A stretch of 64,000 nt of DNA from Lutibacter sp. Hel_I_33_5 (GTDB lineage Bacteria; Bacteroidota; Bacteroidia; Flavobacteriales; Flavobacteriaceae): contig NZ_VISM01000001.1 in NCBI RefSeq assembly GCF_007827455.1, positions 124,001 to 188,000 of the forward strand. Direction: 5' to 3'. A program made the translations under genes and the position numbers. Below, piece after piece: positions 8,939 to 17,389 of this stretch (position 1 is the first letter of the stretch; each line of letters starts with the position of its first letter). The notes beneath the pieces were generated by a model that ran no database searches, was not told where the DNA came from, and was given only the letters and a program-made list of their open reading frames with translations.

Positions 8939-9910
8939 TTAAAAAATACCTTCTTTTAATAAATCATGTAAATGAACAACACCAACATATTTATTTTCAT
9001 CATTAGTTACTAAAATTTGAGTAATAGAATTCTCTTCTAAAGTTTCTAAAGCATCAATAGCCATATCGTTTTTAGAAATTGATTTTGGGTTTTTACTCAT
9101 AATATCTTTGGCAGTTAACGCATCAATTTTGGTTGTTTTTTTCAACATCCTTCTTATATCACCATCAGTAATAATACCTAAAATGGTATCATCATCATTT
9201 ATAACGGCAGTAACACCCAATCTTTTTTCAGAAATTTCGATAATTACTTCAGAAACTGAATCGTTAGGATTAACTTTTGGTTGCTCATTATTTTTAATTA
9301 AATCATCTACTCTTAAATATAATCGTTTTCCTAATGCGCCACCTGGATGATATTTTGCAAAATCAGTATCTGTAAAACCTTTTAATTTCAATAAACAAAC
9401 GGCTAACGCATCGCCCATAACTAATTGAGCAGTAGTGCTTGTAGTAGGAGCTAAATTATTAGGACATGCTTCTTTTTCTACATATGTATTTAAGGTAAAG
9501 TCAGCATTATTACCTAAAAAAGAGTCTTTATTTCCAGTAATTGCAATTACTTTATTGTTAGAATTCTTAATCAATGGAACTAAAACTTTTATTTCAGGAG
9601 TATTTCCACTTTTAGAGATACAAATTACGACATCATTTTCTTGAATAATTCCTAAATCGCCATGAATTGCATCTGCAGCATGCATAAAAATAGCAGGTGT
9701 ACCTGTAGAATTAAAAGTAGCAACAATTTTAGTGGCAATATTTGCACTTTTACCAATTCCGGTAACAATTACTCTACCTTTTGCTTTTAAAATAAACTTA
9801 ATTGCATTTTCAAAATCAGAATCAATTAAATTTACTAAATTAGCTATAGCTTTACTTTCAATAAGTATAGTCTCTTTAGCAATCCCCAAAATATTCTTTA
9901 TGTCGTTCAA
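8939..9910 (-). CDS. kdsD: KpsF/GutQ-family D-arabinose 5-phosphate isomerase (SIS + two CBS domains)
   Basis: Converts ribulose 5-phosphate to arabinose 5-phosphate for Kdo of lipopolysaccharide. 323 residues: SIS domain about 35-180 with VTGIGKSANIATKIVATF, HAADAIHGDLG and ISKSGNTPE; then a CBS pair (about 205-320) with GIITDGDIRRML and VGVVHLHDLL. Length matches E. coli KdsD. It is the first gene of the minus-strand run kdsD-tatC-lptB and diverges from recQ across 158 bp. Confusion with the capsule paralogue KpsF is possible, but no capsule genes flank it. Confidence 0.9.
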   Translation of the reverse strand: MNDIKNILGIAKETILIESKAIANLVNLIDSDFENAIKFILKAKGRVIVTGIGKSANIATKIVATFNSTGTPAIFMHAADAIHGDLGIIQENDVVICISKSGNTPEIKVLVPLIKNSNNKVIAITGNKDSFLGNNADFTLNTYVEKEACPNNLAPTTSTTAQLVMGDALAVCLLKLKGFTDTDFAKYHPGGALGKRLYLRVDDLIKNNEQPKVNPNDSVSEVIIEISEKRLGVTAVINDDDTILGIITDGDIRRMLKKTTKIDALTAKDIMSKNPKSISKNDMAIDALETLEENSITQILVTNDENKYVGVVHLHDLLKEGIF

Positions 9911-10035
9911 GGTATAAAGTATGTCTGTTTATAATAGATTGTAAAAGTAGCTAATATTTTATGGAACGTAAATATTTTCTGTAAAGAAACTAAATAAACA
10001 ATCGATTGTTTTTTACAATTATATTTTTTGTAAAT

Positions 10036-10043
10036 TAGATTTG
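10036..10043 (+). promoter_or_regulatory. Possible -7 promoter box for recQ
   Basis: TAGATTTG matches the Bacteroidota -7 consensus TAnnTTTG and lies 26 bp before the recQ ATG. The nearest TTG (10006-10008) is 27 bp upstream, longer than the usual 17-23, so only the -7 box is supported. Confidence 0.4.
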
Positions 10044-10068
10044 GTTATTTTACACTTTTAAACATATA

Positions 10069-12267
10069 ATGGAGAACAGTAAAATGGATTTATACGGGCC
10101 TTTAAAAAAGTTCTTTGGATTTAATAAATTTAAAGGATTACAAGAAGAAGTAATTGCAAGTATTTTAAATAATGAAAATACATTTGTAATTATGCCCACT
10201 GGTGGTGGAAAATCACTTTGTTATCAATTACCAGCACTTATTAAAGAGGGAACAGCAATAGTTGTTTCTCCATTAATAGCGTTGATGAAAAATCAAGTGG
10301 ATGCCATACGTGGTATTTCTGAAAATAAAGGAATAGCACATGTTTTAAATTCGTCTTTAAATAAAACAGAAATAGCTCAGGTAAAAGAAGATATTAATAA
10401 TGGTATTACTAAATTATTATATGTAGCTCCAGAATCTTTGATAAAAGAAGAGTACGCCTCATTTTTAAGAACACAAAAAATTTCTTTTGTGGCTATAGAT
10501 GAAGCACATTGTATTTCTGAATGGGGACATGATTTTAGACCAGAATATAGAAATTTAAAAACGATCATCAGTCAAATTGATGATGTTCCAATTATAGGAC
10601 TAACTGCAACTGCAACAGAGAAAGTACAAGAAGATATCTTAAAAACATTAGGTATGAGTGATGCTAGAACTTTTAAAGCATCTTTTAACAGACCTAATTT
10701 ATTTTATGAAGTAAGACCAAAAACAAAAGAAGTAGAAAAAGATATTATCCGATTTGTAAAACAGCGAATAGGTAAATCTGGAATTATTTATTGTTTAAGT
10801 AGAAAAAAAGTAGAAGAAATAGCACAAATATTACAAGTTAATGGCATAAATGCTGTTCCATATCATGCAGGTTTAGATGCAAAAACACGTGTTAAGCATC
10901 AAGATATGTTTTTAATGGAAGATTGTGATGTAGTTGTAGCTACCATTGCTTTTGGAATGGGAATAGATAAGCCAGATGTACGATATGTTATTCATCATGA
11001 TATCCCAAAAAGTTTAGAAAGTTATTATCAAGAAACTGGTAGAGCGGGTAGAGATGATGGAGAAGGGTATTGTTTAGCTTTTTATGCCTATAAAGATATA
11101 GAGAAATTAGAAAAATTTATGGCTAATAAGCCTGTAGCTGAACAGGAAATCGGTCATGCTTTGTTGCAAGAGGTTGTTGGTTATGCGGAAACTTCTATGA
11201 ACAGAAGAAAATATATTCTGCATTATTTTGGTGAAGAATTTGACGAGATTAATGGCTTAGGAGCAGAAATGGATGATAATACTAAAAATCCAAAAAAGAA
11301 GCACGAAGCAAAAGACAATGTTGTAAAAGTAATAGAAGTAGTTAGCAAAACGAATCAAAAATATAAATCTAAAGAAATTGTAAATACGTTGGCTGGTATA
11401 GAAAATGCGATGTTAAAATCACATAGAACTCCAGCGCAACCATTTTTTGCAATAGGTAAAGACAGAGAGCCACATTATTGGATGGCATTAATTAGACAGT
11501 TACTCGTTTCTGGTTATTTACGTAAAGAAATTGAACAATACGGAGTTTTAAAAGTGACTGATAATGCTTTGGAATATTTAAAAAATCCAACTACTTTTTT
11601 AATGACTGAAGATCATATTTATGATCGAGAAGATGATAATTCAATAATTACCAATGCAAAATCTAACGGAGGTACAACAGATGCTAAATTAGTTTCTATG
11701 CTTAAAGATCTTAGAAAAAAAGCTGCAAAAAAGCAAGGTGTACCGCCTTTTGCTGTTTTTCAAGATCCTTCTTTAGATGATATGGCGTTAAAATATCCTA
11801 TTACATTAGAAGAACTTTCTACGGTACATGGAGTGGGAGAAGGGAAAGCAAGAAAATTTGGTAAGGAGTTTATAAATTTAATCAACGTTTATGTTGAAGA
11901 AAATGATATCATTCGTCCAGATGATTTAATAGTTAAAAGTACAGGCGTAAAATCTGGCTTAAAATTATACATTATTCAAAATACTGATAGAAAATTACCT
12001 TTAGATGACATTGCTAAATCAAAAGGACTCACAATGAGTGAGTTGATTAAAGAAATGGAGGTCATTATTTTTTCTGGAACAAAATTAGATATCGATTATT
12101 CTTTAGATGATTTATTAGATGAAGAACAGCAAGAAGAGATTCATGAGTATTTTATGGAAGCTGAAACTGACGATATTGAAGAAGCTTTAGATGAATTTGA
12201 TGGGGATTATGATGAGGAAGAACTTCGTTTAATGCGTATTAAGTTTATTAATGAAGTGGCTAATTAG
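10069..12267 (+). CDS. recQ: ATP-dependent DNA helicase RecQ
   Basis: 3'-5' helicase of recombination and replication-fork repair. 732 residues: helicase core with Walker A MPTGGGKSLCYQLP, DEAH box IDEAHCISEWGHDFRPEY (RecQ-specific aromatic loop), LTATAT, and motif VI QETGRAGRDDG; then an RQC winged-helix region (about 360-510); then an HRDC domain near 540-620 (LEELSTVHGVGEGKARKFG). The zinc-binding cysteine cluster usual between core and RQC is not evident: the segment after FYAYKDIEKLEKFM has no Cys set, as in several other Bacteroidota RecQ proteins. A strongly acidic tail (EEQQEEIHEYF, DEFDGDYDEEE) extends beyond HRDC. ATG 10069 is followed by a second possible start at 10084. Confidence 0.93.
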   Translation: MENSKMDLYGPLKKFFGFNKFKGLQEEVIASILNNENTFVIMPTGGGKSLCYQLPALIKEGTAIVVSPLIALMKNQVDAIRGISENKGIAHVLNSSLNKTEIAQVKEDINNGITKLLYVAPESLIKEEYASFLRTQKISFVAIDEAHCISEWGHDFRPEYRNLKTIISQIDDVPIIGLTATATEKVQEDILKTLGMSDARTFKASFNRPNLFYEVRPKTKEVEKDIIRFVKQRIGKSGIIYCLSRKKVEEIAQILQVNGINAVPYHAGLDAKTRVKHQDMFLMEDCDVVVATIAFGMGIDKPDVRYVIHHDIPKSLESYYQETGRAGRDDGEGYCLAFYAYKDIEKLEKFMANKPVAEQEIGHALLQEVVGYAETSMNRRKYILHYFGEEFDEINGLGAEMDDNTKNPKKKHEAKDNVVKVIEVVSKTNQKYKSKEIVNTLAGIENAMLKSHRTPAQPFFAIGKDREPHYWMALIRQLLVSGYLRKEIEQYGVLKVTDNALEYLKNPTTFLMTEDHIYDREDDNSIITNAKSNGGTTDAKLVSMLKDLRKKAAKKQGVPPFAVFQDPSLDDMALKYPITLEELSTVHGVGEGKARKFGKEFINLINVYVEENDIIRPDDLIVKSTGVKSGLKLYIIQNTDRKLPLDDIAKSKGLTMSELIKEMEVIIFSGTKLDIDYSLDDLLDEEQQEEIHEYFMEAETDDIEEALDEFDGDYDEEELRLMRIKFINEVAN

Positions 12268-12284
12268 ATTTAAAATTTTATAAA

Positions 12285-12317
12285 AAAAGAGGTTGATTTA
12301 AAAAATCAACCTCTTTT
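12285..12317. terminator. Bidirectional intrinsic terminator between recQ and the LRR gene
   Basis: Perfect inverted repeat AAAAGAGGTTGATTT (12285-12299) and its complement (12303-12317) with a 3-nt loop; A/T tracts at both ends allow termination in both directions. It lies 18 bp after the recQ stop and 21 bp after the convergent LRR gene. Confidence 0.85.
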
Positions 12318-12337
12318 GGGAAAAGTAAATAACTATT

Positions 12338-15300
12338 TTATATTTTAATTATTTTTTTAATTATTTTTTTGTTTTCTGAAATTATTGAAGCAAAATAAAG
12401 ACCTTTTTTAAGATTTAAAACACTAACTTCTGTTGTTTTTGAGTTTAATTTTCTCTTAATCACTTCTTTTCCAGTAATATCATAAATACTTAAATCAGCA
12501 TTTAATTTATTATTTAAATGAATAATAAATTTATTATTAACAGGATTAGGATATATACTAACTTCATTTAATATATCATTAGTCAATACAGCAGTAGCAT
12601 CAATTTTAAGAGTAATATTTGCCCTTCTAATAACCAAATCGTTTACTAAACTGTTTTTTATTTCACAATGGTAGATACCATTATCAGATTCTTTAGCATT
12701 ACTAATTGTAAAACTATTTTTGTTTGCTCCAGATATTAATATATTATTTTTGAACCATTGATATATGTTTCCTGTAGCATTCTTCTGATGACCTATTCTA
12801 TTTATTCCTTGATCATCAACAACAAACGTGATATCTTCACCTGGTGCTATTGTTGTTTCTATAGCCTCATCTCTAGTGAATTGTGGGGAGTAACCTAAAA
12901 ATTCATACCCGTTAGCTTCGACTAAAGGTTGAAGATCTGAAAAATCAAAATAATTTAGTTGTATACTTAATCTTTTATTTCCTTTTTTATTTATAATTTC
13001 TATAGGTATTTCACCTTCAAATTCATTTCTATCTGCAAAAATATCATTAATTTCTGCAAATTCTTTTGGTAAATTCCCTTTTATTTGACAATCTTGAATT
13101 CTAAGTTTATCTAGTTTTGGTAGTTTATAAAGTTCTTCCTGTAAAGGTAATTGTAAAGAAATTTTAGATAAGTTTAACCATTCTAATTCTTGCATGTTTT
13201 TAATTTCTTGAGGAATACCATTTGGTAATTTTAAATTTGTATACCCAATTAATAAATGAGTTAGCTTATTTAGTTTCCAAAGTTCTAAAGGTACATTTCC
13301 AGTAATACCTAAGTTATCAAAAATCCAAAATTGCTTTAAAGTTGTTAAATCGCTAATTTCAGAAGGTAAATTCCCCTTTAAATTATTATATGTTAAGTCT
13401 AAAATTTCAATTCTATTATCATCATTAAATGTAATTCCTGACCAAGTAGAAATTGGGGAAGTCAAATCCCATTTTCTAGTCCATTCTGCTCCATTTGTAC
13501 TATCATAAATAGCTTTTAAAGCTGTGAAATCTGGATGCGTATTTGCATTTGGGCCAACTGTAAAAGGATAAGAAGTTAATAATAGATTAGTTATGTTTGA
13601 ATTTGTGACTTCTAGATCATAATCACCATAATCATCTTCAGAAGTTATTTTTAATGTAAAATCTTTGTCATAACTTACAACTCTTTTACTACCATCACTA
13701 TTTCTTTTGAACCAGAAATATGTATTATTGGTTCCAGAAACATCAGATATAAAAGTATAAGATTCATTAATAGCTAAACTTTTATCTACATTTTTATCTA
13801 AATATTTTTGTGGTGCATATGAAAACACAAAACTTGATTGATATTCAGAAAATTCATCTTCAAAATCTCCAAATTGGAATTTATTATCATTAATATAAAG
13901 GTAAATAAGATTCGTGTTTTTTGAAAAATCTGGTATATTACCACTAAAATAATTACCATTTATTAATAAGCTTTCTAGTGAATTAAAACTCACTATAGAA
14001 TTAGAAATTGATCCATCAAATGCATTATTATTAATTTCTATATATTTAAGCTTAGTCAAGCTATCAATATTTTCTAGAATTTTACCTGTAAGTTGATTAT
14101 TAAATAAGCCTAAATATTTTAAGTTTGATAAGTTGTTTAAACTATCGGGTACGTCATTCCACAAACTACAATTATAGAGAGATAACCATTCTAAATTAGA
14201 TAAGTTTCCAATCCCACTTGGTATTTCTCCATAAAGATTTTGATTTCCTGATAATTGAAGTGTATTTAAAAATTCTAAATTTCCAATTTCATTTGGAATT
14301 TTTCCAATTAAATTATTGTCATGTAAATTTATAAATTTAACTCTATCATTTTCCATTGATATACCATACCAAGAATTTATCGTTTTATTTCTGTCTAACC
14401 AATTTGAGTTATTTTCCCAAGTTACACCAGAAGTGCTATTATATAAGGCTACTAATGCATTATAATCAGGGTGTGTTACTGGATCAAGTCCAATAAAAAA
14501 AGTGCCAGATTCTAAAATTAATTCAGGAATTAAAGTGTTTTTTATTTTACAATGATATGCACCAAACTGATTTGATTCAATATTAGTTAAGTTAATTGAA
14601 GCATTGGTTTCACCACTAATAATATTATTTCCTTTATACCATTGATAAGAATTTTCACTTCCAGATACAGTAACGCTAAGTGATAAATTTTCACCAGGAG
14701 TAATTAAATGATGAATTTCCTCACTAACATTTTTTTGTGGCGAATAATAAGAATTGTTATTCCAACTAGATTCTAATGTTTTGTAGAAATTAAACTCATC
14801 TTCTAAATCTTTAAATTGAAACCTATTATATGATATATTTAGCAATTTTAAATTTGGAAACTTTGAAAGTTTTCCACTAAAATTATTATTGTTTAAAACA
14901 AGATTATTTAGATTTGTAAAAGTGCTAAAGTATTCTGGAACATCACCTATCAATTCATTTGAATCTAACCAAAGATGATTTAATTTATTAAGATTAGCAT
15001 AAGTTTCTGGTATTTCTCCAGTAAAACTATTGCCACCTAAATCTAGTAATTTCAAATCTGTTAGAACACCTAATTCGGGAGGTAATTCTTCTAATAATTT
15101 ATTTCCGTAAAAAGAAATTGATTCTAAATGTTTTAAGGCGGAAATATCTTTTGGTATTTTCCCTAACAAATTATTATTATTTAAATTGATTCTAACTACT
15201 CTATTTCCTGTAACTTTTATACCATACCAATTATCTATTGGTTCAGTTTCACTTAACCAATTATCTTTATGTGTCCAATTATCTCCATTGGTTGAATTAT

Positions 15301-16582
15301 AAATAGCAATTAATGCATTTCTTTGTTCTTCAGAAACTTTTCCTTTAAGCTTAACTAAATTTCTAAATAGTTTTAACTCTGGTAATGTGCTACTTGAAGC
15401 GATACAGTAATAATCATCCATATCCATATCATTAATATTCTGGACTTCATAAATATTTGAAGTAGCTCCTTCTATAATAACATCATTTAATCCATATCTG
15501 TCTCTATACCACTGATAAGTAACATTTGTTCCTGGTACGATTTTCATTTCCAATGTCTTAGAATCTCCTAATTTAACTTGGTGCTCTTCAAAATCATCTT
15601 TTAAATTTTGTCTTTCATAATAAAAACTAGGTAAATTTTTATTACTATTAAAATTGGTTTCTATATCCTCAAAAGAAAAATCATTGTACCTTATATCAAC
15701 TATTTTCAATGAATTCATTGAACTTAAATCTGGTACAGTACCTTTAAAATTATTATAATAAATAGAAAATTCTTCCAGAGTAGAAAAATTATTTAAAATA
15801 TTCGGAATTACACCAGTGATATTATTTCTATCTAATTTAATTTTTTGAACAAAACCGTCTTTAACTGTAATTCCATTCCAAAAAGATACTGGTTCTGTAG
15901 AATTCCAGTTAGAATTATTTGTCCAATTATCACCATTTAAGCTATTGTATAATTGGGTTAAATTACTTTTTTCAGTAACTGAAACATCTAATGGGATATT
16001 TATTTCTATATCAGAACTAAATTGATCGCTTCTGTAGATTGCAATATAATATGCAGTATCTTTTGTAACATTAACACTTGTATTTTGTCCTAATTCACAA
16101 TTGGAAATTAAAGATAATTGACTCTCATTTGTGATGTTTAGGTCTTCTGCTTTGTAAAAAATAACAAACGAATTTCCGATACTATTAAAATTATCATAGA
16201 TTTTAGCAGATGCAACACCATCATTTTCAGCTTTAAATTTATAATAAATTAAATTAAAACCAATAATATCACAGCCACTTTGACCACCTTTTGATAAAGG
16301 TGAACTAAAAATGTCTATAGAATAGTTATGGAATGGGCTAGAGTTAACTAATGTTGCATTTTCTACAGAAAAATTATTTGAAATAGTGCGTATTCTTTTT
16401 TGCACCTTTTTAGGAGGGATAACCGATAAGGTTTTATTTATTTTATCAGGATTATCAATTCTTTTTTTTACATCAAAATGGTGGTTTTTTTTAAATTTTG
16501 AAGTATTTTTCTTTATTAATATCTTTTGTGCATTTAAAGAACTAATAAAAAAAACAAATAAATAAAGTATTCCTCTTTTCAT
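12338..16582 (-). CDS. Four-module leucine-rich-repeat/Ig-like surface protein with T9SS type A sorting domain
   Basis: Secreted protein of 1414 residues. Signal peptide MKRGILYLFVFFISSLNA. Four tandem modules begin near residues 205, 420, 700 and 980, each opening with a cap like LIAIYNSTNGDNWT..W, then plant-type LRRs (LTGEIPETYANLNKL style, with the G.IP signature), then an Ig-like beta domain recognisable by YQWYRD, YQWYKG, YFWFKR and YQWFKN. The last 75 residues are a Por sorting domain (VSIYPNPVNNKFIIHL ... ISENKKIIKKIIKI), so it should be exported by type IX secretion and either anchored or released. A promoter and a near-palindrome shared with the neighbouring two-component genes precede it. 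Role probably adhesion or ligand binding; ligand unknown. Confidence 0.88.
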   Translation of the reverse strand: MKRGILYLFVFFISSLNAQKILIKKNTSKFKKNHHFDVKKRIDNPDKINKTLSVIPPKKVQKRIRTISNNFSVENATLVNSSPFHNYSIDIFSSPLSKGGQSGCDIIGFNLIYYKFKAENDGVASAKIYDNFNSIGNSFVIFYKAEDLNITNESQLSLISNCELGQNTSVNVTKDTAYYIAIYRSDQFSSDIEINIPLDVSVTEKSNLTQLYNSLNGDNWTNNSNWNSTEPVSFWNGITVKDGFVQKIKLDRNNITGVIPNILNNFSTLEEFSIYYNNFKGTVPDLSSMNSLKIVDIRYNDFSFEDIETNFNSNKNLPSFYYERQNLKDDFEEHQVKLGDSKTLEMKIVPGTNVTYQWYRDRYGLNDVIIEGATSNIYEVQNINDMDMDDYYCIASSSTLPELKLFRNLVKLKGKVSEEQRNALIAIYNSTNGDNWTHKDNWLSETEPIDNWYGIKVTGNRVVRINLNNNNLLGKIPKDISALKHLESISFYGNKLLEELPPELGVLTDLKLLDLGGNSFTGEIPETYANLNKLNHLWLDSNELIGDVPEYFSTFTNLNNLVLNNNNFSGKLSKFPNLKLLNISYNRFQFKDLEDEFNFYKTLESSWNNNSYYSPQKNVSEEIHHLITPGENLSLSVTVSGSENSYQWYKGNNIISGETNASINLTNIESNQFGAYHCKIKNTLIPELILESGTFFIGLDPVTHPDYNALVALYNSTSGVTWENNSNWLDRNKTINSWYGISMENDRVKFINLHDNNLIGKIPNEIGNLEFLNTLQLSGNQNLYGEIPSGIGNLSNLEWLSLYNCSLWNDVPDSLNNLSNLKYLGLFNNQLTGKILENIDSLTKLKYIEINNNAFDGSISNSIVSFNSLESLLINGNYFSGNIPDFSKNTNLIYLYINDNKFQFGDFEDEFSEYQSSFVFSYAPQKYLDKNVDKSLAINESYTFISDVSGTNNTYFWFKRNSDGSKRVVSYDKDFTLKITSEDDYGDYDLEVTNSNITNLLLTSYPFTVGPNANTHPDFTALKAIYDSTNGAEWTRKWDLTSPISTWSGITFNDDNRIEILDLTYNNLKGNLPSEISDLTTLKQFWIFDNLGITGNVPLELWKLNKLTHLLIGYTNLKLPNGIPQEIKNMQELEWLNLSKISLQLPLQEELYKLPKLDKLRIQDCQIKGNLPKEFAEINDIFADRNEFEGEIPIEIINKKGNKRLSIQLNYFDFSDLQPLVEANGYEFLGYSPQFTRDEAIETTIAPGEDITFVVDDQGINRIGHQKNATGNIYQWFKNNILISGANKNSFTISNAKESDNGIYHCEIKNSLVNDLVIRRANITLKIDATAVLTNDILNEVSIYPNPVNNKFIIHLNNKLNADLSIYDITGKEVIKRKLNSKTTEVSVLNLKKGLYFASIISENKKIIKKIIKI

Positions 16583-16609
16583 AATAAATAAGTTTTTGAT
16601 TATTCATTA

Positions 16610-16640
16610 CAAAAGTATGCTTTAATAAATATTGTCGCAA
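16610..16640 (-). promoter_or_regulatory. Promoter of the LRR surface-protein gene
   Basis: On the minus strand TTG (16640-16638), a 20-bp spacer, and TACTTTTG (16617-16610) match the flavobacterial consensus TTG-N17-23-TAnnTTTG. The box ends 28 bp before the LRR ATG. The putative operator 16641-16656 abuts the -33 element, the usual place for an activator. Confidence 0.65.
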
Positions 16641-16656
16641 TACTTATATGTAGGTA
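16641..16656. promoter_or_regulatory. Putative response-regulator operator upstream of the LRR gene
   Basis: TACTTATATGTAGGTA, a near-palindrome of form TACYTA-N4-TARGTA. It matches 15 of 16 bases with each of two sites upstream of the kinase operon (19959-19974, 19983-19998). NarL/LuxR-type regulators, such as the one encoded at 16667-17308, bind short dyads of this size. Confidence 0.6.
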
Positions 16657-16666
16657 TATAATGAAT

Positions 16667-17308
16667 TTAAAACTGATATTTTTTATCAATAGCATACTTA
16701 ATTAATTCATTTCCAGTAGCTAGTTTAAGTTTTCGAATCATATTTTTTCTATGGGTATCAACCGTGGTTTTTGCAATAAATAATTCTTCAGAGATTTGTT
16801 TGGAGGTTTTTCCGTTAGCAATTAAAGTTAAAATATCTCTTTCTCTAGATGATAAAACTACTTTATCAGATTTACCTATCACAACATTTTTATCGATGTA
16901 ATCATTCATAAAATTAAAAGCTACATTAGGATCAAAGAATGTTTCTCCGTTTGCAACCGTATTAATCGCTTTAGAAAGCATTTTAATTCCAGAGTTTTTT
17001 AGAATATAACCCGTTGCACCAGCATCTAACATTTGTTTAATAGCATCTGGTTGATCAAACATAGTCATCGCGAGAACAAAAATATGAGGAAATTTCTTTT
17101 TAATCTTTTTTGTAGCTTGAATACCATCCATTATTGGCATTCTAATATCTGTAATTACAACTTTAGGCTGCTTTAAAGAAACTAGCTTCACTAACTCTTC
17201 GCCATTATTGACTGCTCCAATAATATTGATATCTTCATCATATTCGAAAAAAGACTTTACGCCATCGATAAGCATTTGATGGTCTTCTGCCATAGCAACA
17301 GTAATCAT
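16667..17308 (-). CDS. NarL/LuxR-family response regulator
   Basis: 213 residues. Receiver domain 1-120 with the acidic pair in AMAEDHQMLIDG, phospho-acceptor Asp about 55 in VVITDIRMPIMDG, Thr/Ser near 83 (AMTMFDQ) and Lys near 105 (ILKNSG). C-terminal LuxR-type helix-turn-helix: LSSRERDILTLIANGKTSKQ and LFIAKTTVDTHRKNMIRKL. It lies 81 bp downstream of the histidine kinase gene on the same strand, so the two form a system. Probable targets are the LRR gene and its own operon (see the 16-bp sites). Confidence 0.93.
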   Translation of the reverse strand: MITVAMAEDHQMLIDGVKSFFEYDEDINIIGAVNNGEELVKLVSLKQPKVVITDIRMPIMDGIQATKKIKKKFPHIFVLAMTMFDQPDAIKQMLDAGATGYILKNSGIKMLSKAINTVANGETFFDPNVAFNFMNDYIDKNVVIGKSDKVVLSSRERDILTLIANGKTSKQISEELFIAKTTVDTHRKNMIRKLKLATGNELIKYAIDKKYQF

Positions 17309-17389
17309 AGGTAAATATATTTAAGGGGTTAATTTAATGATAAAAATATTAAAAATGGGTTACATTTTTAATACCCATTACTAAGTAAT

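Noticed and set aside
16622..16666. CRISPR-like array from the repeated 16-mers
   Set aside because: Only three copies at regulatory positions, no equal spacers, no cas genes.
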